Shown piece after piece: positions 9,219 through 19,800 of a DNA stretch of 64,000 bases. The translations under genes were made by a program, and so were the position numbers. A model generated the notes under the pieces. That model saw only the letters and a program-made list of their open reading frames with translations. It ran no database searches and was not told the origin of the DNA. The stretch comes from Betaproteobacteria bacterium (GTDB lineage Bacteria > Pseudomonadota > Gammaproteobacteria > Burkholderiales > Casimicrobiaceae), in the NCBI GenBank assembly GCA_016717855.1, contig JADKEV010000033.1, positions 22,839 to 86,838 on the forward strand. The letters run 5' to 3'. The number at the start of each line of letters is the position of its first letter. Within the stretch, counting starts at the first letter, position 1.

Positions 9219-10451
9219 TTACTGTTTTACCGGGACGGCCGGCCTGGTGGGATCCGCATTCTTCTTCTGCCCCGCCGCTCCGGCCTGCGCCACCTGCGGC
9301 GCCGCCATGGCGTCCCGCGCGACTGCGGCGTCATCTGCGTTGGCGCCGGCCATGCGCACCGCCGTGCCGTCACGAATCTTCAGGTGGCCGGCGGTCACTA
9401 CGACATCGGTCGGATCCAGTCCGCGCAGGATCTCGACCTTGCCCTCGCGGCGCTGCCCGATGTCGACCTTGGCCCGCTGCGCCCGCCCATCGACGACCTT
9501 GAACACGAACTGATCCTCGCCCTGCGGCACCAGCGCCTGCTCGGGGATGACCATGCTGTCGGCCTTTTCATCGGTCAGCAGGCGCACCCGCGCGAACATC
9601 CCGGGCCGTAGCGCCGCGTTGGTGTTGCGGATCACCGCGCGGATCACGATGGTCCGGCCCGCCGCGTCGACCAGCGGATTGATTGCCAGGACCCTGCCAT
9701 CGTAGGTCTTGCCGGGAATCGCATCGAGCGCGAGTTGCAGTGACTGCCCCACCTGTATCTGGCGCAGGAAAATCTCGGGGACCTTGAAATCGACCTTCAG
9801 CTGCTCGATCGACTCCAGGTTAACCATGTCCTGGCCGTCCTTGACGTAATCGCCGACGCTGACCTGCCGCAGGCCGATGATGCCCGAGAACGGCGCCTTG
9901 ATTTCCATCTTGGCCAGGCGGGCCTCTGCCGACTGCACCGTCGCCTTCGCCACCCGCAGGCCGCCTTCGGCCTCGTCCTTCGCCTGCGCGCTGACGAAGC
10001 CCTTTTGATGCAGTTCGGCGGCGCGCTCGGCCTTCGCTTTCGCCAGCCACAGGTTGGCCCGTGCCTGCTCGGCGTCGGCGCCGGTGACCGAATCATCCAT
10101 CTTCACCAGCACCGTGCCCTTGGTCACATGCTGGCCTTCCCGGAACCGTATTTCGGCAATCCGGCCGGTCACCTCAGGCCGCAGGGTGACCGATTCGTCC
10201 GAGCGCACGCTGCCGACTGCGGTGATGGTTTGCGGCATCGGCATCACCGCGACTTTCATGGCTTCAACCGTGATGGCCTGCGCCTGGCCGCCACCCGCGC
10301 CGCCGGGGCCGCCCTTCTGGGCGCTGCCGCCGCCGACCGGCGCCGGTGCGGTGGGCTTCGCCGCGCCCATGCGCGTGCCGTACCAGTACCCTCCTCCGCC
10401 CACCGCCAGCATCCCGATGATGGCGAGCAGCAATCCTGTCGTTTTTGTCAT
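9219..10451 (-). CDS. RND efflux periplasmic adaptor (membrane fusion protein)
   Basis: Adaptor that links the RND permease to an outer-membrane channel, 410 aa. It has an uncleaved N-terminal anchor (GLLLAIIGMLAVGGGGYWYG) and no lipobox. A Gly/Pro-rich linker follows, then a barrel-sandwich (lipoyl) half motif GRIAEIRFREGQHVTKGTVL, an alpha-helical hairpin (about residues 120-175), the second lipoyl half GIIGLRQVSVGDYVKDGQ, and beta-barrel and membrane-proximal domains (LRPGMFARVRL, IPEQALVPQGEDQFVFKV). The tail is Ala-rich and unstructured. ATG at 10451. First gene of a two-gene minus-strand operon with the permease; divergently arranged from the Bug receptor at 10585 across a 133-bp gap that should hold both promoters. 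No TetR or MarR regulator is adjacent. Confidence 0.9.
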   Translation of the reverse strand: MTKTTGLLLAIIGMLAVGGGGYWYGTRMGAAKPTAPAPVGGGSAQKGGPGGAGGGQAQAITVEAMKVAVMPMPQTITAVGSVRSDESVTLRPEVTGRIAEIRFREGQHVTKGTVLVKMDDSVTGADAEQARANLWLAKAKAERAAELHQKGFVSAQAKDEAEGGLRVAKATVQSAEARLAKMEIKAPFSGIIGLRQVSVGDYVKDGQDMVNLESIEQLKVDFKVPEIFLRQIQVGQSLQLALDAIPGKTYDGRVLAINPLVDAAGRTIVIRAVIRNTNAALRPGMFARVRLLTDEKADSMVIPEQALVPQGEDQFVFKVVDGRAQRAKVDIGQRREGKVEILRGLDPTDVVVTAGHLKIRDGTAVRMAGANADDAAVARDAMAAPQVAQAGAAGQKKNADPTRPAVPVKQ

Positions 10452-10584
10452 GTCCGATTCTTGGCCTGATGCCCTGAGTTGCCCGTGACCGCGCGAAGCG
10501 CCGAATGTGCATTATCGCGCAAACCGGCTAGACTCTCCAAGCTTGCCCTAGTTCCATCCGTTCAGGAAACCGAGAAAAACCACC

Positions 10585-11562
10585 ATGCCACGCCCCGTCC
10601 GCCTCGCCCTGTTGTTCTTGCTGCTGCCGCTGCTCGCCGGCGCCGGTCCCTTGTTCGCGCAAGCGTACCCGGCCAAGCCCGTCAAGCTCGTGGTCCCCTT
10701 CCCGCCGGGCGGACCGCTCGACCTCGCCGGCCGCGCGATCGGGCAAAAGCTGCAGGACGCCTGGGGGCAGCCCGTCGTGATCGAGAACCGGCCCGGCGCC
10801 GGCGGCAACATCGGCGCCGACGCGGTCGCCAAGTCCGCGCCCGACGGTTATACGCTGGTGATGGGTGCTTTGTCGACCCACGCGGTGAACCCGCATCTGT
10901 TCGCGAAGATGCCCTACGACGCGCTGAAGGACTTCGCGCCCGTCACCCTGGTCGCAGTGACGCCGAACGTGCTGGTGCTCAACCCGGCTGTGCCGGCGGC
11001 CAACGTCCGGGAACTGGTCGCGCTGGCGAAGGCGAGTCCGGGCAAGCTCTCGTTCGCCTCCGGCAGCAATGGCAGCGCCGGCCACCTGGCCGGAGAATTG
11101 TTCAAGACGCTTGCTGGCATCGACATCGTGCACGTGCCGTACAAAGGCGGCGCGCCGGCGATGCAGGACCTGCTGGGCGGGCAGGTCCAGTTCATGTTCG
11201 ACAACCTGGCCAACTCGACGGCCCAACTGAAGGCCGGCAAGCTCAAGGCATTCGCGGTCACCACGGCCCGGCGATCGGTGTTCGCGCCGGAGCTGCCGAC
11301 CATGGCCGAAGCCGGCGTTCCGGGCTTCGACATCTCGACGTGGTACGGCATCCTGGCGCCGGCCGGCACGCCGCCCGACATCGTGAAGAAGCTCAATGCC
11401 GAGATCGTGCGCATCCTGGCCACCGAGGACATCCGCGACAAGCTCAAGGCCCAGGGCGCCGAACCCTCGCCGACCTCGCCCGAGGAATTCGCCGCGTTCA
11501 TCCGCGCCGAATGGACCAAGTACGCGAAGATCGTCAAGGACTCCGGCGCGAAGGTGGATTGA
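10585..11562 (+). CDS. Bug/TctC-family periplasmic solute receptor
   Basis: Secreted substrate-binding protein of the tripartite tricarboxylate transporter (TTT) type, 325 aa. A signal peptide (hydrophobic core LALLFLLLPLLAGAG, cleavage after FAQA) precedes YPAKPVKLVVPFPPGGPLD, the diagnostic Bug start. Other family motifs are VIENRPGAGGNIGADAVAKS, PDGYTLVMG, HVPYKGGAPAMQDLLGGQV and LPTMAEAGVPGFD. Bug proteins bind carboxylates and other small molecules and are greatly expanded in Burkholderiales. No tctA or tctB membrane gene is nearby, so this is an orphan receptor, the usual state for this family. Its ligand is unknown. The next gene, a small lipoprotein, starts 2 bp after its stop. The ribosome-binding site is weak. 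Confidence 0.92.
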   Translation: MPRPVRLALLFLLLPLLAGAGPLFAQAYPAKPVKLVVPFPPGGPLDLAGRAIGQKLQDAWGQPVVIENRPGAGGNIGADAVAKSAPDGYTLVMGALSTHAVNPHLFAKMPYDALKDFAPVTLVAVTPNVLVLNPAVPAANVRELVALAKASPGKLSFASGSNGSAGHLAGELFKTLAGIDIVHVPYKGGAPAMQDLLGGQVQFMFDNLANSTAQLKAGKLKAFAVTTARRSVFAPELPTMAEAGVPGFDISTWYGILAPAGTPPDIVKKLNAEIVRILATEDIRDKLKAQGAEPSPTSPEEFAAFIRAEWTKYAKIVKDSGAKVD

Positions 11563-11564
11563 CC

Positions 11565-11933
11565 ATGCGGTTCAAGCATCTTGCCGCCGCGGGTTGCGCG
11601 GCGCTGGCCGCGGCCTGCAGCGCGCTGCCCGACCGCGAGCGGCTCCCGGCGACGCCGCTCGTCCTCACGGTGCAGCCGGGCAAGGCCGGCGAGGAGTGCT
11701 TCGCCCTGGCCGCGGGCGAGCGCATCGAGTACCAATTCGCGGCGACCGTGGCGCTCGACTTCAACCTGCATGCGCATCGCGGCCGCGAGATCGTGATGCC
11801 GGTGAAGATCGACCAGGCGCGCGAACAGATGGGCACCTTCGCCGCGCCGCAGCGCGACGACTATTGCATGATGTGGGCCAATAAGGGCGCGGTTCCCGCG
11901 TACGTCAAAGGCGAGTGGCGACGTTTGCGCTGA
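11565..11933 (+). CDS. Small putative lipoprotein
   Basis: A 122-aa exported protein of unknown function. The N terminus MRFKHLAAAGCAALAAACSA is a short signal peptide ending in a lipobox-like AAAC; the -3 position is Ala rather than Leu, so lipidation is likely but not certain. The mature part contains TPLVLTVQPGKAGEECFALA and ends in a run with PQRDDYCMMWANKG; the two remaining Cys could form a disulphide. A beta-rich fold resembling a pilus-independent adaptor or emp24-like sensor is possible, but I do not recognise it. It begins 2 bp after the Bug receptor stop codon and is presumably translated from the same message. The two need not work together. Confidence 0.7.
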   Translation: MRFKHLAAAGCAALAAACSALPDRERLPATPLVLTVQPGKAGEECFALAAGERIEYQFAATVALDFNLHAHRGREIVMPVKIDQAREQMGTFAAPQRDDYCMMWANKGAVPAYVKGEWRRLR

Positions 11934-12055
11934 AGCAGCGCGGGCGAGTGAGGTGGGGGCCGCGCTTCCGGCATCCGTGCCGGGCGGCGGCAAACGGCTC
12001 CGGATAAAGTCCCGGTGCCCTCGTCGATCCGGTCCCCGCGGGCCGGCGCTGCCGG

Positions 12056-12061
12056 TACAAT
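12056..12061 (+). promoter_or_regulatory. Possible -10 element for the ridA-ast cluster
   Basis: TACAAT stands 33 bp upstream of the RidA start in an otherwise GC-rich gap (11934-12093), giving a predicted leader of about 26 nt. I see no convincing -35 hexamer at the right distance, so an activator may be needed. Confidence 0.3.
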
Positions 12062-12093
12062 GTCCGCTTCGCACACTTACCAGGAAATTCGTC

Positions 12094-12441
12094 ATGTCCA
12101 TCCAACGCTTTCATGTCGGCAAACGCCTGTCCGAGATGGTGATCCACGGCGACACGATTTATCTCGCCGGCCAGGTCGCCGACGACCCGAAGGCCGACGC
12201 CGGCTCGCAGGTCCGCCAGGTGCTCGCGCAGATCGACAAGCTGCTCGCCGAGGCGGGCAGCGACAAGACCAAGATCCTGTCGGCGACGATTTTCCTGCCC
12301 AGCATGGCCGATTTCCCGGCGCTCAATGCGGCGTGGGAAGCGTGGGTGCCGGCCGGCCAGTGCCCGGCCCGCGCGACGGTCGAAGCCAAGCTCGCCGCCC
12401 CCGACTACAAGGTCGAGATCCAGATCATTGCCGCCAAGTAA
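12094..12441 (+). CDS. RidA-family protein (imine/enamine deaminase)
   Basis: Cytoplasmic 115-aa protein of the YjgF/YER057c/UK114 (Rid) family, which hydrolyses reactive enamine/imine intermediates released by PLP enzymes. Family features visible are DTIYLAGQVADDP near the N terminus, the internal QVLAQIDKLLAEAGSDKTKI helix, and the C-terminal CPARATVEAKLAAPDYKVEI, which carries the Arg that binds the substrate carboxylate and the following Glu. ATG at 12094 with AGGAAA upstream; an in-frame extension to 11953 is GC-rich intergenic sequence. It lies 15 bp upstream of the PLP-dependent aminotransferase astC, which fits a role in protecting the aminotransferase from dehydroalanine-type damage. 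A second RidA homologue is at 57417. Confidence 0.88.
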   Translation: MSIQRFHVGKRLSEMVIHGDTIYLAGQVADDPKADAGSQVRQVLAQIDKLLAEAGSDKTKILSATIFLPSMADFPALNAAWEAWVPAGQCPARATVEAKLAAPDYKVEIQIIAAK

Positions 12442-12456
12442 GGTGACCTCCATACC

Positions 12457-13728
12457 ATGAGTGCCCTGTCCGCCGCCGCCTCCGCCCCGCCCGCCGCCGC
12501 ACCGAGCAAGATGCCGGTAACGCGCGCGATGTTCGACCAGTTCATGGTGCCGTGCTATGCGCCGGCGCCGTTCGTGCCGGTGCGCGGCGAAGGCTCGCGC
12601 GTGTGGGATCAGCAGGGCCGGATGTACATCGATTTCGCGGCGGGCGTCGCCGTCACCGCGCTCGGCCACTGCCACCCGGCGATGGTCAAGGCGCTGGGCG
12701 ACCAGGCAAAGACCTTGTGGCACGTGTCGAACTGGATGACCAACGAGCCGGCGCTGCGGCTGGCGAAAAAGCTGATCGACAACACGTTCGCCGAGCGCGT
12801 GTTCTTCTGCAACTCCGGCACCGAGGCCAACGAAGCCGCGCTCAAGCTCGCGCGCCGGTACGCGTTCGACAAGTTCGGAGAGAGCAAGTACAAGGTCGTG
12901 TCGACTCTCAACGCCTTCCATGGCCGCACGTTCTTCGCGGTCACCGCGGGCGGCCAGGCGAAGTACTCCAGCGGCTTCGGGCCCAAGCCCGCCGGCGTCA
13001 GCCACATCGCCTACAACGACGTCGCCGCGCTCGAAGCCGAGTTCGCGCGCGAAGGCGATGCGATCTGCGCGGTGATCCTGGAGCCGATGCAGGGCGAAGG
13101 CGGGATGCTGCCGGGGACGCCCGAGTTCCTGCAGGCGGCGCGCCGCCTGTGCGACCGGCACAATGCGCTCCTGATCCTCGACGAGATCCAGTCGGGGATG
13201 GGCCGCACCGGCACGCTGTTCAGCTACATGCAGAAGGGCATCGTGCCCGACATCCTGACCAGCGCCAAGGGCCTGGGCGGTGGCTTTCCCATCGGCGCGA
13301 TGCTCACCACCGACAAGGTCGCGGCGGCGTTCAGCGTCGGCGTGCACGGCACGACGTACGGCGGCAATCCGCTGGCGTGCGCGGTCGCCGAGGCCGTGTT
13401 CGAAATCATCAACACCACCGAAGTCCTCGACGGTGTCAAGGCCCGCAACCGGCTGTTCCAGGAAGGGCTGAAGCGAATCAATGCCAGCTGCAAGCTGTTC
13501 GCCGACATCCGCGGCGAGGGCGTCTGGCTTGGCTGCGAACTGGTCGCGGCGTACCGCGGCCGCGCGATGGAGTTCGTCCGCGCCGGGCACGACGCGGGCC
13601 TCTTGCTGCTGGTCGCCGGCCCCGACGTGCTCCGGCTGGCGCCCGCGCTGACCATCGGCCTCGACGACATCATCGAGGGCCTGGGGCGCTTCGAACAGGC
13701 GCTGCAAAAAGTTGCCGGCCAGGGGTAA
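12457..13728 (+). CDS. astC: Succinylornithine transaminase (class III aminotransferase)
   Basis: PLP-dependent aminotransferase of 423 aa. In the AST pathway it converts N2-succinylornithine and 2-oxoglutarate to N-succinylglutamate semialdehyde and glutamate. Motifs: SGTEANEAALKLAR (PLP phosphate binding, about 120-133), the LDEIQSGMGRTG block (241-252) with the conserved Asp, and the Schiff-base Lys in SAKGLGGGFP (K271). The N terminus has about 20 extra Ala/Pro residues compared with typical ArgD/AstC. Sequence alone does not separate AstC from acetylornithine transaminase ArgD (many enzymes do both), but the immediately downstream astA and astB support AstC. It starts 15 bp after RidA and ends 15 bp before astA. 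Confidence 0.85.
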   Translation: MSALSAAASAPPAAAPSKMPVTRAMFDQFMVPCYAPAPFVPVRGEGSRVWDQQGRMYIDFAAGVAVTALGHCHPAMVKALGDQAKTLWHVSNWMTNEPALRLAKKLIDNTFAERVFFCNSGTEANEAALKLARRYAFDKFGESKYKVVSTLNAFHGRTFFAVTAGGQAKYSSGFGPKPAGVSHIAYNDVAALEAEFAREGDAICAVILEPMQGEGGMLPGTPEFLQAARRLCDRHNALLILDEIQSGMGRTGTLFSYMQKGIVPDILTSAKGLGGGFPIGAMLTTDKVAAAFSVGVHGTTYGGNPLACAVAEAVFEIINTTEVLDGVKARNRLFQEGLKRINASCKLFADIRGEGVWLGCELVAAYRGRAMEFVRAGHDAGLLLLVAGPDVLRLAPALTIGLDDIIEGLGRFEQALQKVAGQG

Positions 13729-13743
13729 CCCGGCCACCCAGCC

Positions 13744-14784
13744 ATGCTAACCGTGCGTCCGGCGGAGGCGTCCGACCTGCCCGCGATTCTCGCCATGTCG
13801 GGGCGCACCGGCACCGGACTGACGTCGCTCCCCGCCGATGAAACGCGGCTGAAGGACCGGATCGAGCGCTCGCTCTCCTCCTTCAATGGCGGCGCCGAGC
13901 GCGCCGACGAATGCTACGTGTTCGTGCTCGCCGACGCCGGCAACGGCAAGATCGCTGGAATCTGCGCGATCGAAGTCGCGGTGGGCCTGCGCGAAGCCTG
14001 GTACAACTACCGGGTCGGCACGCTGGTCCACGCCTCGCGCGAGCTCGGCGTCTACAACGCGACGCCGACCTTGTTCCTGTCCAACGACCACACCGGCCAC
14101 ACCGAGCTGTGTTCGCTGTTCCTGGATGCGGAGCACCGACGCGGCAACCTGGGGGCGCTGCTATCGAAGTCGCGGCTGCTGTTCATCGCCGAGTTCCCCG
14201 AGACGTTCGGGATGAAGGTGATCGCGGAACTGCGCGGCAGTCTTGACGACGAGGGCCGCTCGCCGTTCTGGGAAGGGCTGGGCCGGCATTTCTTCGCGAT
14301 CGACTTCTCGCGCGCGGATTACCTGACCGGCATGGGCAACCGCCAGTTCGTCGCCGAGCTGATGCCGCGCCATCCGGTGTACACGGTGCTGCTGCCCGAG
14401 GCGGCGCGCGCGGTCATCGGCGAGGTCCATGGCGAGACGCGGCCGGCGCGCTCGCTGCTCGAGGCGGAAGGCTTCCGCTACGAGGGCTATGTCGACATCT
14501 TCGACGCCGGGCCGACGGTCGAGGCGTACCGCGACAACATCCGCGCGGTGCGCGAGTCGCGCATCCTCCAGTTCGTCCGGCGCGATGAGCCGGCGGCCGC
14601 GGACGAGCCGTGGTGGCTGGTCAGCAACCGGCGGCTGAAGGACTTCCGGTGCGTGATCGCGCAGGCGGGCAAGCGCGCGCGCCCGCTGCCACTTTCCGCG
14701 GCGGCGATCGCCGCGCTGCACCTGGGCGCGGGCGAGAGCGTGCGCGCCTGCCTGCTGGTGCCGCCGCACAAGAAGAAGCAATGA
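13744..14784 (+). CDS. astA: Arginine N-succinyltransferase
   Basis: First enzyme of the AST pathway: succinyl-CoA + L-arginine to N2-succinyl-L-arginine, 346 aa (E. coli AstA is 344 aa). Family motifs include the start VRPAEASDLPAILAMS, EAWYNYRVGTLVHASRELGVY, NDHTGHTELCSLFLD, GNLGALLSKSRLLFIAEFP and GRSPFWEGLGRHFFAIDF. The C-terminal part holds AEGFRYEGYVDIFDAGPT. Cytoplasmic. ATG at 13744. It overlaps astB by 4 bp (ATGA), so translation is coupled. Only one copy is present here; some Pseudomonas and Burkholderia relatives carry two (aruF/aruG). Confidence 0.94.
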   Translation: MLTVRPAEASDLPAILAMSGRTGTGLTSLPADETRLKDRIERSLSSFNGGAERADECYVFVLADAGNGKIAGICAIEVAVGLREAWYNYRVGTLVHASRELGVYNATPTLFLSNDHTGHTELCSLFLDAEHRRGNLGALLSKSRLLFIAEFPETFGMKVIAELRGSLDDEGRSPFWEGLGRHFFAIDFSRADYLTGMGNRQFVAELMPRHPVYTVLLPEAARAVIGEVHGETRPARSLLEAEGFRYEGYVDIFDAGPTVEAYRDNIRAVRESRILQFVRRDEPAAADEPWWLVSNRRLKDFRCVIAQAGKRARPLPLSAAAIAALHLGAGESVRACLLVPPHKKKQ

Positions 14785-16138
14785 GCGCCGCCGCGATCGA
14801 GGCCAACTTCGACGGCCTCGTCGGACCCACGCACAACTACAGCGGGCTCGCGCCGGGCAACCTGGCGGCCACGTCGCACGCGATGCAGCCGTCGAACCCG
14901 CGCGCGGCGGCGTTGCAGGGATTGGCCAAGATGAAGGCGCTGGCCGACCTGGGCTACGCGCAGGGCGTGCTGCCGCCGCAGGAGCGTCCCGACGTGGCCG
15001 CGCTGCGGCGGCTCGGCTTCGCGGGCGACGACCGGGAGGTGGTCGCCGCGGCAGGCAGGGACGCGCCCCATCTGCTCTCGGTCTGCTCGTCCGCCGCGGC
15101 GATGTGGGTCGCCAATGCGGCCACCGTTTCGCCCTGCGCCGACACGGCTGACGGGCGCGTGCATTTCACGCCGGCCAATCTCGCCAGTTCGCTCCATCGG
15201 GCGCTCGAAGCTCCGACGACCGCGCGGGCGCTCTCCACGATTTTCGCCGACCCGGCGCGCTTCGCGCATCACCCGGCGCTGCCGGCCGCTCCCCAGCTCG
15301 GCGACGAGGGCGCGGCGAACCATACGCGGCTATGCGGCGACCATGGCGAGCCCGGCGTCGAGCTATTCGTCTACGGGCGCGACCCGTTCGCCCCGACGCG
15401 CCCGGCGCCGTCGCGCTATCCGGCGCGGCAGACGCTCACCGCCTCGACGGCGATCGCGCGGCTGCACGGCCTGGCGCACCGCCGTTGCGTGTTCGCGCAG
15501 CAGAACCCGGACGCGATCGATGCCGGCGTCTTCCACAACGACGTGATCGCGGTCGGCAACCTGAACGTGCTGTTCTTCCACGAACAGGCGTACGTTGACG
15601 GCGCCGGAACCGTGGTGAAATTGCGGCGCGCGCTGGGCGACGTCGAACTGCACGCCATCATGGTTCCCGCGGCGAAGGTCACGCTGGCCGACGCGGTGGC
15701 GACTTACCTGTTCAACAGCCAGTTGCTCACGCGCCCGGACGGGCGAATGCTGCTGGTCGCGCCGGCCGAATGCCGCGCGCATCCGCGCGTCGGGCCGTAT
15801 CTCGACGAGCTCGTCGCATCCGGCGGTCCCATCGCCGAAGTGCTCGCCTTCGACCTGAAGCAGAGCATGCAGAACGGCGGCGGCCCTGCGTGCCTGCGCC
15901 TGCGGGTCGTGCTCGATGCGGATGCGCAAGCGGCCGTGCTGCCGGGCGTGTGGATGACCGGCGCGCTCCACGCGCAACTGGTGTCGTGGGTCGAGCGCCG
16001 CTACCGCGACCGGCTGCTACCGGCCGATCTGGCCGATCCGGCGCTGCTGGACGAATCGCGCGCCGCGCTGGAGGGCCTGACCCGCCTGCTCGGCCTGGGC
16101 AGCCTCTACCCGTTCCAGCGCGAGCCGGGCGTCGCCTG

Positions 16139-16139
<1 letters not shown>
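14781..16139 (+). CDS. astB: N-succinylarginine dihydrolase
   Basis: Second enzyme of the AST pathway, hydrolysing N2-succinylarginine to N2-succinylornithine, 2 NH3 and CO2; 452 aa (E. coli 447 aa). The N terminus reads EANFDGLVGPTHNYSGLAPG, diagnostic for AstB. Active-site regions are GDEGAANHTRL, the catalytic-His region FHNDVIAVGNLNVLF and the Cys in QSMQNGGGPACLRLRVVL near the C terminus; these match the pentein-fold guanidino hydrolases. The start is the ATG at 14781, inside the astA stop. Its stop overlaps the ATG of a DMT-transporter fragment. astD and astE, needed to finish arginine degradation to glutamate and succinate, are not in the window. Confidence 0.94.
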
Positions 16140-16851
<712 letters not shown>

Positions 16852-19800
16852 CTTGAGGACGAAGTCGACGCGCGGTCCGCGCTTCGCGTCGGGAGCGCCG
16901 GCTGCCGGTTCCGGACCGCCGGCGACGATGAACATCCGCTCGCCGGCGATGCCGGCTTTCGCCAACGCTTCCTTGGCGGTATTCGCGCGGCGCTCGCCGA
17001 GTTCCCGCAATTCGTCCGGCGTGATCGTGATGTGGGCCAGCATCTGCTTTTCCATTTCCGCCACGGACGGTCCCGCCGGCGCGCTTGTCGGCAGTCCTCC
17101 CGCTTGCGCCGTTGCCGGCGCTCCCGCGGGCGCACCTGCCGGCGGCTGCGGCTTCTCGAACTTCTCGTTGTCGTATGCGAGCTTGAGCAGGCGCGGATAG
17201 TCGGACGGCGGAATGGTCATGGACTCGGCGGAGGCGCTCGCCTGCCCCTGCGCCACCTGTTCGGCCTGCCGTTGCGCCGCGACCTTGCGCAACAGCGCCC
17301 GCTTCAGCAGCGCGTCGCGGTCGGTGTCGGGATCGACCCGCCCGACGATGTCGAGCTTGAGCCCGGGCCGGTCGGCCAGCGCCTTGGCGATCTTGGTCAG
17401 CTTCTCCTCCTGGCCCGCCGCGAACGTGGCGGCCGCGCCCGCCGGAAAGTCCGCGTACGCCAGATCTTCCCCGCCACCGCCGAACAGCGCCCCGATCAGC
17501 GCGAACGGCGCGGTCGCCGCCTTGCCCAGCAGGTTGACGATGATCTTGATCACGATGCTGAAGACGGAGAACTGCGGATCGTCGAGCGAACCGCTGACGG
17601 GCAGGTTGAGGTCGATCTCACCCTTGGCGTTCTTCAGCAGCGAGACGGCGAACAGCACCGGCAGCTTGGTCGCATCGGGACTCTCGACCTTCTCGCCGAA
17701 CGTGAGCTGGTCGAGCAGCAGCGTGTTGTCGGCGGTGAGCTTGCGGTCCTCGATCAGGTACTTGACCTGGAACGACAGCTTGCCCCGGGTGATGCCGTAG
17801 CCGGCGTACTTCTGCGCGTAGGGCGTGAATGGCACGAGTTCGATGTCCCGGACACTGGCCGCCAGGTCGAGATAGAGATTGCCGCGCAGCGGATTGATCG
17901 TGCCCTTGATCTCGACCGGCGCTGCCGGCGCGTAGCGCGCGCGGATGTCGACACTGGCGCGGCTGGTGAAGTCGGATGACAACCCCGTGACCGAGCCATT
18001 GACGTCGGCCAGGTCCGCCGAGTAATTCGGCTTGATGAAGCGGTCGGAAAAATTCAGCCGTCCGCCCGCGAGCGTCACGCGCGCAATCGTGATCGGCGAC
18101 GGCGGTGCTGCGCCGGGCACGGCAGCCGCGGCAGTCTGGGCTGCGCCGGGGACCGCGGCAGGCGGGGCCGGCGTGGCTGCCGGCGCTGCCGTTGCCGCGG
18201 GCGTGACCGCTGCCGCCGGCGCGGCGGCCGCCTCCGCGCCCCCCGGAGACTTCAGAATGCGCTGCACGTTCAGCGTGCCATCTGCGTTCACGATCAACCG
18301 CGAATAGAAGTCGGCCAATGCGAGTTCTTCGAGCGTGACCGCCAGCGGCACGGGCGCGCCCCCTCCCGGCGGCGTGACATTCATTGCGAAATCGAGCCCG
18401 GTCGCCCGCAGCAAACCCCAGTTGAGAAAGTCCTCGCCATCCACCTTGGTCGTCGTCGCGAGTTTCTCCACGCCCGCGTCGCCGCGATAGCGCGCGGTCA
18501 ATGTATCGGCGAGCGCGACGCTGAACTTGCCACGCGTGGCCACGGCACCGGAAGTCAGGCGTATGTCGAGGCGATCCGCCACGTACGGCTGCAAGGGAAC
18601 GAGATCGAGGCCGTCGACGGCGATGTCGACATCTGCAGCCACGGGCGAGAAACCGGCCGTGCCCCGCACCTGGATCTGTCCGGCTCCGTTCATCCGGGTT
18701 TTCAAGTCGATGCGGGCGCGGGTTTTCGGGCGCGACGACCAGCCATCGACCCGCGCCGCGAGCGGGTCGAGGACGATCTTCGCCGCGCCTGCCTGCATCG
18801 CCGCCTGATCGTCGAACTGCACGGCGCAGTGCTCGAGGCTTGCCTGCCCGACGGCCACGGTCCACTCCGGCGCGGCTGTCGCGCGCGGGTCGGGCGCGGC
18901 GGACGCGGCTGGCGCCGTTCCGGCCGCGGGCGCGTCGGTCTTGAGCAGCGCGTCGAAGTTCCAGCGTCCCTGCGCATCCCGCGCGATGCCGGCCCGGCAC
19001 TGCTGCAGCGCCACGCCGCCGACGACGACGCTGCGCTGCGCGAGATCGAGTTCCGCGCCCGTCACCGCCAGGCCTCCGATGCGTGCGAATTCCACGCGTG
19101 CCTTGTTCCGGATCGCGAACTTCTCCACGTTCAGGCTGCTGTCGCTGATCCTGAGGTTGTAGTCGGCGCCGACCGCGTAGCGCACCAGCGCCTCGGCGGT
19201 GCCATCGAGGTCCGCCGCGAGGACGCCGCCGAAGTAGGGTTTGTAGCGGGTGAGGCGAACCTGTTTGAGCGACTGCTCGCCGGTGACGCCGAAGGGCTTG
19301 AGCGTGAGCTTCGCCGAATTGGCGTGCAGTTCGCCGGCGTCCGTCACGAGCGTGGAGTCGATCGCCGCCTGCGCGCCTTCGGCATTCGACAGCCCCTTCG
19401 CGCGGATCGTGATGGACTTGAGCGTGGCATGGAACGGCCCGTCCGGCGCGGCAAAGTCGTCGAACTGGACCGTGCCTTCGCTGACCTCGACGGCGGCGAG
19501 CGCGAACTGCAATTGCGCGGGCTGGGCCGGCGCCGCGGGCTTCGCTTGCGCATCCGCTGTTGCAGGCAGCGCGGTCGATGGCGTGGCAGACGGCGCAGTC
19601 GCACGTGGAGCAGCGGGCGCAGTCGTCGTCGCGGGCGCGGCAGAGGGCGCATGTACCGCGGCTGGTGCCGCAGTCACCGGAGCGGACGCTGCGGTGGCCG
19701 CGGCGGGCGCCGGAACGCCCCGGTTGAAGATCTCCTGCCAGTTGAGCTGGCCGCTCTTGTCGCGTTGCAGTAGCACCTGCGGCGCGGCGATCGTCAATTG